In this document: piece after piece, positions 12,201-22,657 of the stretch
Layout: each line of letters begins with the position of its first letter
How positions within the stretch are numbered: the first letter of the stretch is position 1
DNA from: Azolla pinnata
Lineage: Eukaryota; Streptophyta; Polypodiopsida; Salviniales; Salviniaceae
Direction: 5' to 3'
NCBI GenBank assembly: GCA_037176905.1
Contig: JBBBWG010010778.1
Coordinates: 34,366-57,582, forward strand
Length of the DNA: 23,217 nucleotides
Position numbers and translations under genes: made by a program
Notes under the pieces: model-generated
Database searches by the model: none
The model's input: only the letters and a program-made list of their open reading frames with translations
Told to the model about the DNA's origin: nothing

Positions 12201-15200
12201 GACAACAGTTTTGGATCTCAACCAAAGAGAGATAAATGTGCATCGAACAATTGAACATACATTACAGACAAAAAGAAAGCATGCTTGTACCATTAGCAAG
12301 GGGAACCACTAACTGGACATTGTGGATCAGCTATGTTGTGATGTTTCCGACAGTGTCAAACCACCCTGAATAGAAAATATAATAGTTTTACACACATTTA
12401 GGCCTAATGTGCCAAAACTATTGTACTAGGTGAGATTCGGGCCTCACAGCTTTACCTTATGAGACATCATATTTATCACTACGGTATATAGTATAGATGC
12501 TTCTATAGATATTATTAGATTATAATAATCAAAATTATTGTTTTTGTCAATAATAGTGTGTGAGCCGAATGGCACACTCTTTGCGCATGAAGGGCATATA
12601 CATGTCACCATCCACATGATGAAGCCTATATAAATAAGGCTGCTAGATGCCTTATGGATCACCCCTTTTTATAAAAAATATCATTCGTCAATTTCAAGTT
12701 CATCATTCTCTCCATCTAATCTAATCGGTTTCTTCGTTGGGTTGTTGTCAAGAGGCCATTGGTTCGAAAACTATCAACCCCTTATCTCGATATTTCTTTC
12801 TATTTGAATATTCTCTTTCGAAATTCTCCTGATACCACTGCCATCTTCTTTCATCTCCTCCATACCAATTTCCTGATCCAGGACCCTGGCAGTGCCACTC
12901 ATGCACCCACTTATATGCATTTATACACGACAAGGATGGATATTATGGTGGATGACAATCTCTAGAGCCAGCCATGTCAGGGGAAGCCATCAATATTGCA
13001 GAGTACTACGAAAAAAGAACTAATAGTTGTACTATTGAAGAAGATACCTGGTGTCAGTTTCACAACTGAATAAGTAACTGAATCTTCATAGCATGATAAT
13101 TGAGTATCTTCCCTCTCTCCAATACAGCCTTGAGTGACCATGTTTTGTATCCCAACTAAACAGAACCATACATGTAACAAAAATGGACACAAATTACACT
13201 CAAAACAAATCAAGCTTAGATGAACCTACTACTTCTCTTTGATACAAGGATGAACCATCACAAGAATAATTTCCTACCTATATCACCACAGGATGGATTT
13301 GCCACCCATGGAGAGAGATATTTATTTTGGTAGGCACCACTGGCAGAAAAAGTTAGACATTTGAGAGCTTGAACTGAATGACCACTTCTAACAGATGTAT
13401 GTGCTAGAGATTTGAGACAACACCATATATGTTCTTTCCCAGGATTCTATGAAAATAAGAAGAGGATGCCACTGCCTGCTTATAGAAGTCTTTCAATCCT
13501 TACAGAAGTTTCTGCACTTTAAGGCCCAGTGACCTGGGCCTCGCTATGAGACCAATGAGAAGACAGCTGAGATGAAAATAAACACTTACGTATATGAGGG
13601 AGATGCGTTGCTTTGTTCTAGTTTAAAATAAGCTCATATAAGTAACAGATGGAAAAGGGAACACCGAATGAAAAGGGAACAGGTGAGAATACCAAAGTGG
13701 GTATCAAGTCTTCAATGCAAAGAAAACCAGGCGAAACTGTGTGAAGGATGAAGTAGCAGTCACATTAAAAACACTGATTAAGTTGCATCAAGGCCACTAC
13801 CTCGTTAGTGTACTAAGATTCATATTCCATATTGACCTGTATAATCAACAGTACTGAACTACAAAACCAGAAGACCCAAATACAGACTAAACCTTACTTC
13901 AGGAAATATATCAGTTTCCACATCCTCGCCATGCTTACTGGATCCGATATTGTTTTCGAAGTTGAGCATACATTCGCATGATACATCTAATGTAGGAACA
14001 CGGAAACTTGTCTGCTTGATTTTCAATGCCTCCTCAAGATCTAGAACCTTCTGTTCTAGATGCTTTTTCTCATCTTTGGTCTGCAAAAGAACCATTCTTT
14101 ACCATGAGTTTCCATGTAACAATGCTAGATGCCATAAAAAAGTTCTGTTCTCTATCAACTTGAAATGAAAACTTATATTGTGCTAGAATTTTCTCTGAGG
14201 AAAACTTGATCTATATGAAAAGAAGTTCCTATTGAGAAGTATCTTTTGAAATATTCTGCTCATATTTAGGAAAAAGACTTCGCCAAATTTATAAAACATT
14301 TTTTAATTTTGTCTAATCAGACTTCTGATGAAATGGTAGTGTCAATAGATGTTCACAAAGGTAGAGTGTCAATATAGATTTTCTATAAGCTCTGATGAAA
14401 TGATATGTATGAAAGAACCTATATACTTTGTCCAGTTCATTTCTGAGAGTTTCCTCTCGGCCTTTTGCATCTGAAATTTCCCCCCTAAGAGTAAGAGTCT
14501 CTGACAAAGATGCATAAACCGCCTCCTTGGACAGTTTTGGTGTTGCAGATGTCTGTGAACAAGACAGCTGATCCATAAGGGCAACAATCTCCTCAGCCAT
14601 TTTCTTCTCTTTTTCTTTTGCACATATTTGCACTTCTCGTAGCTTTTGAAGCACTTTTTCATTCTCCATCTGCAAATAAAGACATCAATAAACTGGGATT
14701 AGTTATGAAAACATCTAACAAATGCAAATACAGTTAAAATAAGCTTACTTGGTATCCTTTGATGAGGGATTCTTGCTCTTGAATGTCTTGACGCAAACGT
14801 TTCAACTCTTCCTTTGTAAGTGATACTTCTTCTCCTCTTGCTAAAAGATGTCTAGGGTTTCCAGAATCAAGCTTCTGAAAAAATAAAAAAAATGGTTTCA
14901 TTGATCAATAATTTGCATTAAACGGGCCAAGAGTAGCTTGCAGTTTTGCAGAGGTGCATGGAACTATATTCATTGTCATCATATCAAGTTCTCCATATAA
15001 ACAAAAAAACCTGCAATTGGGCAGATAGTGCATGCTTTTGTTTCTGAAGTTCCCGGAACTTGCTCTCCCAAATTTTTTGTTTTTGTTGCAACAGTTTTGC
15101 ACTTTCCTGCCAGAAACTGCTAAGTTGTTGTGCCACAGCATGTTTTGAACTCCTCTCTTTTGTAACCTGGACTTTAAGATCTGAAATCTGTAAAAGAAGA

Positions 15201-18200
15201 CTGATAGACATTACAGAAGAACAAACAATAAATACTTTGCAATGTAGCTATGGGAGAAATATGATAAGTACTTTCTTTTGTAACTCGGAAATGGTACTGG
15301 TATTTTTGCTGCCATGAACCGGTAGAATAGTAGAGTTTGAAACAGTCTCAGATTGATCCGAATGCAATGAAGTAACCTGTAATAATAGTTTCTCAGAAAT
15401 GAAACAGAGAAAATAGCCTCTAGAAGCAATGTTCAACGATTTATATTCATATGCAGATTGTTCATATGCAATGCATTTTATATCTATATCGGTCCATCTT
15501 AGAGAGGATGAAACGAAAGATTCCTATGATGCATCTCAGTAAAATACTTGTATTAAGCCAAGACTATGGTGATATGTTAATGTTTTATACATCTTTATAC
15601 GACTTTAAAATTGGATTCGTAATCATTCTATAAGAGAAATCAAATCTACGGCGAGGACAGAAGCAACATGAGATTCGTGATGAAGCAAAAGAAATGAGAC
15701 ATATTGATATGTCAAATCGAGATCACAACATGAGGTTGGGTAGGTCCCAGGGAAATTGTATACCTAATCGACTTAGGGTTGACTTATTCCTAGAGAGACA
15801 ATTTCACTAGTAATTGATTGCATTCACTACTTTTAGTTCTATCCAGAACAAGTATAGGTCTACCACTCTCACCGTTTCTAAACATTATTGTTAGTGTAAT
15901 CTGTTCTACTTCAATATTAAGAACTTCCAAAAAATACAGAATCAATTGTATTATGTATCATTGACCTCAATAGATTTTTATAGAGAACTAACGAAAAATG
16001 CATGCACACTTGCCTTTAAGACAAGGTCAAGAAACTTGACGTCTGTTTCTGCAAGAACTTGTTCTTCTGATTGTAAACAATCCATCAGTGTATCATTAGA
16101 GACCCAAGAATGACCTGTATATGCAAAGCAAATGATATTATTACATGCCAAAGAAGGTGAGCTATGGTTAAACATCATTTTGCTGTAAGACCACAACTTC
16201 AAATAATTCAACTTATTCTTCATACAAACATTTGTCTTACATTTATGAACATGGCTCTCCAACGAGCTTTGCAAACATTGCAGCCTACATGCTTCAACGG
16301 CACCTGCATCAACTTGACCAACTGGTGTTTTTCCATGATGATCTGATCCGGTATTTATTTCCCAATCTGCTTGATCAAGATTTACTCGTTCACTACCATT
16401 TTCTACTCTGTTCAATCACATAAAAACATGTGAGTACCAGTCTGCTTTTTCAACTGATGTTGCAGCTCCAAAACCAATGCATTAAATGTATAAATGAGCA
16501 TATATTCTTTGGGTGACACATTTAGGGCCATTATTACTATCCAAAGACACCATAATCTAGATTTTATTGATCCAAAATGTAATATACAAGCTGTTTCCAT
16601 GCAGGATACTGGCACAATTAACCTCTTGCCCACCTATCTACTCTGTGCATTCTGTCCGCAATACCAGTTTGCACACCTACTGCGTGCATTCTATCCCCAA
16701 TACCAGTTTGCACCTTCTGTACACAAAGATCTTTCATGTTGAAGAAAATTTGTAGGCATATATTGACATATTTCAGGGGAAGCCAGTGGAGCTAGTTTGT
16801 ATCGCTGACCTCCTCTGGGAATTAGGTTGACCATGCATATCTCATCAGTCCTTGCACAAATCAGCAAAGAAAACTTTTTGGACCTTCTGTCAAAAAGTTC
16901 TACCTTGTTGAGCATAAATGTAATTACTTCCATGGAGCCAGTAGGCAACCTATGGCTAGATTTGCTGATCCTTGATGTAGAATAAAGCGCGAATGTAAAA
17001 AATAGTTTGTAGAAATTAACTCTCCTAGAAGCATTATGCAAGTTAATTACATATTCCCAGCCTACTTATCTCCAATCATGAAGGAGTACATAAATGCTAC
17101 TATGATAAACCTGGATTTGAATGCCGATTGGATACTCTTTACACCTTATCTCCAAGAAAACATTCCCTGAATCCCACCCACACCACAACAAACTTGTCTT
17201 GTTTGGTCATAGCCAGAAATGGTTGGTATGAACGAAAGTGGCAAAAGCCTAATGAGCATTCTACGCAAATGATAGAGAAAAAGATGGAGAGAGATGCTCT
17301 TTCTTGGATATTCCATAGTGAGTTAGGCTCAATGCTGCTCAAGTTTCTAGGCCTCCTACATCTATCACTTACTCCATGAGCACGAGGGAGACAAAATGTG
17401 AAGATACACCAGCATATATGTCTGCAATATACGGGCATGTATATGGTATAAAATTATGTGTTTACATATACATTAAATGTAAATGCATGTTTGCAAGAAA
17501 ATTTCTAATCAAGGAGCAGCTCTGAAATAACATTGAGAGATATATTCACTTGACTGTCTCTATGCACAACTAATCTAATTTAAGCACACATTAGGGGCAA
17601 ATATATCAAGTTTAACATAAATCACATGCAAACAAACATTTATCTGCTACTCCTAAGATACATAGTGTGCTAAATTGACACAATTCACTGATGAACAAGA
17701 GACGGTTTATTAGTAGATATGCCTTGCTATGCTTTATATTCTATATAAGTGTGAAATACTACGTGCTCTTTTATCTGTAAGAATATGAAAGTTATGCAGC
17801 AAAAACATGTGCATCATTGAAAGGATTCAATATCAGTAATCCTATAAGCAAACAATATGTAGTCATTCTACACCAGTTCTGCTGGAATGATATGGGGACC
17901 ATTGAAAAGATTCAATGCTGTTTAACCGTATGGTAATTGTCGATGTTTTTAACATTATATGTAGTTCGTTAAATTCAATGTATACCCTTCCAAGTTTGAG
18001 TCACTTAAGTAGATGTTGCCCAGTTTCATAACTCTACTTTCCATCTCTGAAATTGAACAAACAAAATTGTAAATAATTAGGGGACTGATTATATGAGTAA
18101 TCGATACCAATAATGGTGATTATACAACAGGAATGATTAGTGTGTAGGTATAAAAATATGAGATAGACCAAGAGAAGGCGTGACATTGCACAGGTACGGT

Positions 18201-20256
18201 AGAGAACGAGAGAGAAAAATAATCATACAATGGATTAGCATATAATTGACACAACATGATTGACACATCACAGTAAGCACAATGGCGGGGCAAACATAAT
18301 AATGTATGCAATGGTCAACAAATTATGTTACAACCAAAGCATATACACTTGAGTAGTGAGTGACATTTAATGTGGTAGTCTCAATGAGACTACCACATTT
18401 AAGTGTCACTGGTGGGCAGTGTCTAATGGTGACTTTCAGCTTATATGCACAATAAACTTTGTAATTATTCTTGTTAATATTAAGAAAGATCAAGATGTAG
18501 GAAAGTATCTCACAGCTCGCCCTCAAGTGTGAGAAGCAGAGGTGAGAAGAATGCTACTAGTATTGAAAAAGTCAAGTCTCATCCTTGAGAATGTGAAAAG
18601 AAGAGGAAGGAGTGATGGCATTTGGCATTGAATTTCTTTTCTACAGGAAGATGGACAGCTGCAGATTCGAAAGGGCCAGAGCCTGGTTCATCGTAGACCA
18701 CTGGTTAACGTCCTGAACCAGGATTTCTCAATAATCACTACATTCATTGATTAAACCTTGACCTGAATAGTGTATGTCTATTTATGGAAATGAGGGTTAT
18801 AGCTCTAAGAACACGATGCCCAACACCAAATAGGGTGCAGGGTAACAACCCCTAAAGGCAGGAATACAAGCAGAAAGATTATTTCATTAATAATAGTCAT
18901 TAAAAAGTTTTAGAAAATGAGTGCAACCGACTGGAAAAGAACTCTTCCTTACCATAGCTTGAGTGAGACATGGATTTTTCTACATTGATGATTCTTTGGG
19001 AATCCGAATCATCAGAAACACAGCTGATTTGGTAGCCAAAACCAAAAGATGGTGTTCCTCTGCATAAAGATGAGATAGTTTTAAAGAAAGTTAGAATTTT
19101 TGCTCACTTCCACACAGTTTGGCTTTGTTTCATATTTAAATCGCTCTCATTAGCCTTTCGACATTGAAGAAAAATAGCTTCTTCATCATTCTATTATCAT
19201 GTTTCTTTATAAAACCTCATAAACCATTGGATCATAAACAAAGCCATCAAAATTGAAATGGATGCTAAACCTGTGTGATGAAATCCTCTTCATGTCGGGT
19301 GTTCCTGAAGGCTCTGGGGAATGAAGCCGATTAGAAGAACCAGGCGGCTGACACAAAAGACGCAAAAAAATGAAAATATAAAACAGAACCTCGCCACGGC
19401 GTTTGGTCAAATAAGAGGACAACGTGCAATTTTTGCGAATCTACCAAAATGCCATTATATTCTAACTAATGATTGAAGTGGCCTTGCTCAAACCAAATGC
19501 TGGTGAATTATCAGGAATTCCAATATGTGTTCGTGTCATCGTCCTGATACATGATTCAGACGGCTAAAAGAAGAAGGGTTCTCCAAAACACCAGAGTTTT
19601 TATTGACTTGCCCAAGATTCCCTCCGTACTTTTTTTCATATCCCAAGATTCCCTCCGTACTGGTCAATCTGCATGCCTATTAATTTTCAATATTATCCAA
19701 GCTTCTCTTGCTGGGCGTCATCTCAAGAAATGTTACAAATGTTAACCAATGAAATGTGACAAATAAATACGTCACCCACATCCTAAGATCCTCTCATTTC
19801 CCTGGCTGCCCTTGGTTGACCCTACTGCAAATCAATGGTATATGCTATTTGAGCACATCATGCTCTCAAAACATCACAAATTCTAGGTTTGCTTGTTTCC
19901 CGGAGAGCCTGTTTTTGAGCACAGCCTGGTGTCCAAAGAACTGTGTGCCATTTTAGGGTTCTCTTGTTTTTCCACGTCGTTGGTTGATTCCATCTAGTGC
20001 ACAACCATTCAAGAAGAAAGGAAAAGATCGTGTTGTCGATAAATACATCACACCGTGTTTTCTTTGTTGGGGAGTTCAAATCTGAGAGCGCTGTGCAAGA
20101 AGACGAGGCAAAAACTTCGATTGCGTAGCAACAATTGGGTTAAATCTGCAAAACACACACATGCAAGCACGCACGGTGGGGGGAGTATGAATTAATTAAT
20201 TCAAAAGCTTAGAGGCTTACAGGGAGCTGGACGTGAGCAGGAGGCAGAACATCCAT
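9041..20256 (-). CDS. CEP162-like coiled-coil protein (probable centriole/basal-body protein)
   Basis: Eighteen exons, listed 5' to 3' on the - strand: 20256-20221, 19347-19271, 19059-18953, 18046-17986, 16407-16241, 16114-16014, 15376-15272, 15187-15011, 14874-14749, 14669-14427, 14080-13898, 11406-11152, 11065-10840, 10738-10545, 10430-10319, 10162-10090, 9694-9622, 9295-9041. They total 2,571 bases (856 residues plus stop) with every phase closing. The start ATG at 20256 lies in a CCATGG context and no upstream exon is needed. Residues 1-200 are polar and low in predicted structure. Coiled coils run about 211-425 and 470-615; a Cys/His-containing insert lies near 690-745; a conserved-looking helical end spans 773-856. 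ESLIKGYQMENEKVLQKLRE and EIERFKLELESILEAA recall animal and algal CEP162, which acts at the ciliary transition zone. That family call is from memory of the motifs. Another coiled-coil family remains possible. The exon-6 donor appears to be GC. Confidence 0.85.
9296..9621 (-). other. Intron 17 of the coiled-coil gene
   Basis: A 326-base GT-AG intron with donor GTATGT. No feature was seen inside it. Confidence 0.7.
9695..10089 (-). other. Intron 16 of the coiled-coil gene
   Basis: A 395-base intron with donor GTGAGT and acceptor TTTAG. Nothing recognisable lies inside it. Confidence 0.75.
10090..10430 (-). other. Cysteine/histidine-containing insert of the coiled-coil protein (exons 15-16)
   Basis: Two small exons (10430-10319 and 10162-10090) encode residues about 687-747, a stretch without heptad pattern. 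It contains SCGRHDQGGIVCENCGP, then ACCNLEHSTTNKCKF and GHEK. The CxxC (C706, C709) with nearby C696, H699, C725, C726, H730, C736 and H741 could bind a metal, but the spacing matches no zinc-finger family I know. It may equally be a disordered linker between coiled coils. Confidence 0.55.
12111..12225 (-). repeat. Diverged intronic repeat, copy A
   Basis: This segment aligns along most of its length with 13045-13160. Shared blocks include AACTGAATCTTCAT, ATACAGCCTTGA and, on the - strand, ATGAAGATTCAGTT. On the - strand it is flanked by TTGAG (acceptor-like) and CCAG|GTAGCT (donor-like). It keeps one open frame containing EGGNIINVDAMKIQLLLWFY. I do not recognise the peptide. Confidence 0.7.
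13045..13160 (-). repeat. Diverged intronic repeat, copy B
   Basis: This is the partner of 12111-12225 in the same orientation. On the - strand it looks like a 108-base exon (13155-13048) between CTGTTTAG and CCAG|GTATCT. Its phase-0 reading contains ERGKILNYHAMKIQLL, matching copy A's peptide in frame, but meets TGA codons near the end. It is either a remnant of a once-coding or exonised repeat, or a chance exon look-alike. Confidence 0.7.
14081..14426 (-). other. Intron 10 of the coiled-coil gene
   Basis: A 346-base intron with donor GTATAT and acceptor TTTTGCAG. No embedded feature was seen. Confidence 0.75.
14427..14874 (-). other. Central conserved-looking coiled-coil segment (exons 9-10)
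   Basis: Exons 14874-14749 and 14669-14427 encode residues about 278-400. KEELKRLRQDIQEQESLIKG runs into YQMENEKVLQKLREVQI across the 79-base intron. The GYQ-x-ENEK motif after a paired Gln/Glu helix is the second feature that recalls CEP162. The remainder, AEEIVALMDQLSCSQTSATP onward, is a charged helix with a short break. Confidence 0.7.
15377..16013 (-). other. Intron 6 of the coiled-coil gene, probable GC-AG type
   Basis: A 637-base intron whose 5' end reads AAG|GCAAGT, the favoured form of GC donors, and whose acceptor is TTATTACAG. Using GC at 16013-16012 keeps phase 0 with the next exon. The nearest GT at the exon end (GTCTTA, 9 bases upstream) is also in phase but a poor donor. No other content was seen. 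Confidence 0.6.
16408..17985 (-). other. Intron 4 to 5 gap of the coiled-coil gene, 1.6 kb
   Basis: A 1,578-base intron with donor GTATAC at 17985 and acceptor TTGAACAG at 16408. It carries a 39-base tandem duplication and otherwise AT-rich sequence. A short heptad-like frame near 16430-16480 was judged not to be an exon. Confidence 0.7.
16638..16715 (+). repeat. Two-copy 39-base tandem duplication
   Basis: 16638-16676 and 16677-16715 are near-identical. Both share TGCATTCT and CAATACCAGTTTGCAC, and they differ at only a few bases. It lies in an intron and looks recent. Confidence 0.85.
18047..18952 (-). other. Intron 3 of the coiled-coil gene, holding a hairpin
   Basis: A 906-base GT-AG intron (donor GTAAGG, acceptor TTTCAG) between two short exons whose phases agree (G plus AG). 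Apart from the inverted repeat at 18359-18410 nothing is recognised. Confidence 0.75.
18359..18410. repeat. Near-perfect 52-base inverted repeat
   Basis: Arms 18359-18383 and 18385-18410 are complementary apart from one mismatch and one extra base, around a single central A. The inner 15 bases, AATGTGGTAGTCTCA and its complement, match perfectly. It could be a small fold-back element or a cruciform site. The loop is too short for an ordinary microRNA precursor. Confidence 0.9.
19348..20220 (-). other. First intron of the coiled-coil gene
   Basis: An 873-base intron that follows the 36-base first exon, with donor CCT|GTAAGC and acceptor TTGTGTCAG. It contains the duplicated 20-mer at 19611-19661. 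First introns of plant genes often carry expression elements, but none can be named here. Confidence 0.7.
19611..19661 (+). repeat. Exact 20-base direct repeat, 11 bases apart
   Basis: CCCAAGATTCCCTCCGTACT occurs at 19611-19630 and again at 19642-19661 without mismatch. Confidence 0.95.
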
Positions 20257-20470
20257 GGCACCGCACGCTTCTGCTGCTTGAAAGAAGAGCTATCTATGAA
20301 TCGAAGAAGAGGAGGAGGTTTTTGTTTTCTTGGATTGAACTTTGTGAGAGTCCCAAACTCAAGGGAGAAAACATTTGTTGCCTTCTCAAAGTTTTGAATT
20401 GGGATTTCTGGTACAATCTTAGATGAAAACATGAAAGCATTTTGGCCTTCTCAAAGTTTGGATTGGATTT
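20257..20470 (-). other. Probable 5' UTR of the coiled-coil gene
   Basis: The stretch directly upstream of the start codon contains part of a tandem duplication. It begins, on the - strand, about 25-30 bases after a TATAAA. The transcript start is inferred from that spacing only. Confidence 0.35.
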
Positions 20471-20497
20471 CTGGTACAATATTAGATGAAAACATTT
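20367..20497 (-). repeat. Imperfect tandem duplication upstream of the coiled-coil gene
   Basis: Two copies, 20367-20424 and 20425-20487, and the start of a third share GAAAACAT, GCCTTCTCAAAGTTT, GGATTTCTGGTACAAT and TTAGAT. The copies differ by a small insertion and a few substitutions. The array covers the probable 5' UTR and core promoter, so copy number could alter expression or leader length. Confidence 0.85.
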
Positions 20498-20500
20498 ATA
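20495..20500 (-). promoter_or_regulatory. Candidate TATA box (TATAAA)
   Basis: TATAAA reads on the - strand about 240 bases upstream of the start codon of the coiled-coil gene, at the edge of the tandem duplication. The motif is short and the DNA is AT-rich, so this is only a candidate. Confidence 0.25.
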
Positions 20501-22100
20501 AGTCTCGACTCTCGAGCTTGGCCAGTTGCTACTCGTGTTCGAAACGGTATAGAAGCAATGGTTTCTTGTCATTGTTATCGTGGACGAGGAAATCACTTGA
20601 TTAGTTGGCTCGATGCCCTGAAGAGTCGAGCATTGATATTGCTTGGGTTGCGTGGAATCATATATATATACCCTCGAGTGTCTCAAAAGAGTGTCTTTCT
20701 CGAATTTGAAACATTATATGGTTGCTCAAAGGTTTAACCTTGTGAAAGTATAATTTGTCATTTTGTAGAGGAGGCGGGGATACATCATGGAAGACGAAAA
20801 TTACAATTTCATGGTGACATGCTATTAATAGTACTCGATTATTTGAAACGTTCATTAGCTAATATCGTCCCACGTTTAGTAATCTCGTGGCAAAAAAGTT
20901 TTGAAGTTTGTTCAATTATAAACCGCTTGAGTGCACAAAATATATCAACTCTTTATCGGCAAAAATGATAAACTATCTTTAAGGTTATTACATTGAGATT
21001 GAAAAGGAAATATCGGGTTTGAGTTCAATGGAATAGCAAGACTAGGCTTCATAATTATAAAAGATAATGTATTAGAGTGACATGGACAAATGATGGCTTT
21101 TCAAAATGTACGAAACATCCTTCACGTGCCTCGTGGATATGGTTGTGCTTCGCAATTGCTCTTGGAATTTCCTATTCTATTGGCACCTGATTTCACATTT
21201 GGTGGTAGAAAAATCTTTAAAAGATTGGCTATTTTTACCCATAAGCGGGTTGAAAATAAAGTTTGGAATACGAAAAATGTTTATATATTTAATATCACAT
21301 TGCTCGAACAGTTAGAAGGCGGTCTCGAGTTTTGGATGCAGGATGAACATCTTATCTTTATTTTGTGCAAAGATGTTTATTTAGAGTGTCATAGTCGGTG
21401 GGTTGCCTTTTAAAACCATTCCATACGTACATGCTTTTTATGTACGATAATGGGTAAAGATATCAGGCATAAGTTTGCTTCTTGCACGATTGCTAAAACC
21501 CTATCGTATATGGTTATACTCAATTAGTTCAGAGATCTGGGTATGTGGCACTGTGTGGTATAATCGAAGCCCGAGCGGTTGATTTCTCATTTAACAATTT
21601 TATAATTGTTATCATCTCGACGAAAATATGTAGGGTAGAAGGGGATTTAATTTGACAAATTTCACAATCGTGTCGTATGGGAGGATTGACGTCATAGGAG
21701 TTAGATTTATATTGTTTAGTATTTTTTTGAACACCTTAGAAAGTTTGAGCTTGGCCACATTGCTACTGTAAAAATAATGGAGGTTTTTTTTCGGATCGTC
21801 ATGGTATCAATACAAACATACATTTTGCATAAACGAATCACGTCCAAAGGGTAACGAAATCGTCTTCTCGCTCAAGAGCGAAGCCCATCCCAGCAAAGCA
21901 GACAATGTTTAGGCGATAGAGACCAAAATACAACCATAGCAGCGTGTGAATACTATTAAGAAGTAAGCAAGCCACAAATCTAGCGCCAAAGGCAGTTTGT
22001 CCGAGCGGTTTCAGACGTCTTTACGATGATTAGGTGATGTACATTAATGGTCATAGAATCGGGCGAGTGTTTGAGGTTTTTTTTCCCCCAAGAGCCTAGC
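20501..22100. other. Intergenic DNA, no gene recognised
   Basis: AT-rich sequence with short open frames that match no family I recognise and have no convincing splice partners. A frame at about 21090-21410 contains NVRNILHVP, which faintly recalls the Copia gag-pre-integrase region, but flanking motifs are absent. A small hairpin (CGTACAT, loop, ATGTACG) is at 21426-21446. Confidence 0.5.
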
Positions 22101-22608
22101 GGATGGTCGGTGTGTGTTTTTACTGACTGTGGATGGGCCCGATGGCAAAATTTCAACGGCGGATGGGTTGGGTTGGCGCATAAAGGAGAGCTCCATCGAA
22201 TGGATGGATAGATGGATGGATCAGGAGAAGAACTATGTTATTGTGTTTCCGCCCTTCATCATGCAGATCGCCTGGGCGAGTTCCGATTCCAAATCGGATC
22301 GCTTCTGATGATTATGATGATGGTGAGCATTCATTCGTTCCGCTTTTGCAAGGTCGCGATTCCACTGAGGTTTAAAGGCCTCCCTCATCATTTCAGTCTG
22401 CAACGGGCAGAGGGAGAAGACGATTCTGGCAACGGAGGGAGGAGAAAATTGTGGATCGAATCGGATCGGAGCGGATCGTCGGCAAATGGCAGCACTACCA
22501 TCTCGGGGTTGTCGGAAGCCTTGCCAACGGACTACTGTTTTGTTTGCGCTCGATCATTTTTGCGATCAATACGTACGCACTGTAATCTACACTTCGAAGC
22601 TCTTGAAG

Positions 22609-22610
<2 letters not shown>
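22101..22610. other. GC-richer intergenic or promoter DNA
   Basis: Composition rises in GC and contains GGATGGAT-type and CGGATCG-type short repeats. No gene is recognised. Together with the CT tract that follows it could be the promoter or leader of a + strand gene beyond the right edge. Confidence 0.35.

Positions 22611-22652
<42 letters not shown>
22611..22652 (+). repeat. (CT)21 microsatellite
   Basis: Twenty-one uninterrupted CT units. CT/GA tracts are common in plant core promoters and 5' UTRs, which would suit a + strand gene starting to the right. Confidence 0.95.

Positions 22653-22657
<5 letters not shown>

Larger units (their letters stand above)
11407..13897 (-). other. Intron 11 of the coiled-coil gene, 2.5 kb, with duplicated segments
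   Basis: The largest intron of the gene (2,491 bases) joins two phase-0 exons, with donor GTAAGG and acceptor TTGCAG. It holds two diverged copies of one sequence about 0.93 kb apart, entered separately, and no open frame that fits the gene's phases. I found no transposon ends. Confidence 0.75.

Noticed and set aside
16412-16500. Heptad-like frame LELQHQLKKQT on the - strand as a possible exon
   Set aside because: Its only donor ends in phase 1. Joining it to the next exon would need an intron of about 32 bases, too short for a plant. The exon at 18046-17986 fits the required phase 2 exactly.
17128-17438. Open frames on both strands inside the 1.6-kb intron
   Set aside because: They overlap each other, have no coiled-coil or known domain character and fit no exon phase of the surrounding gene.
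21090-21413. Possible Copia retroelement remnant (NVRNILHVP)
   Set aside because: One short resemblance only. No protease, integrase or reverse-transcriptase motifs, no long terminal repeats and no second frame supports it.
21990-22090. A-box-like GTCCGAGCGGTT suggesting a tRNA or tRNA-derived SINE
   Set aside because: No B box (GGTTCGAATCC-like) follows at a usable distance, no cloverleaf forms and no A-rich tail is seen.
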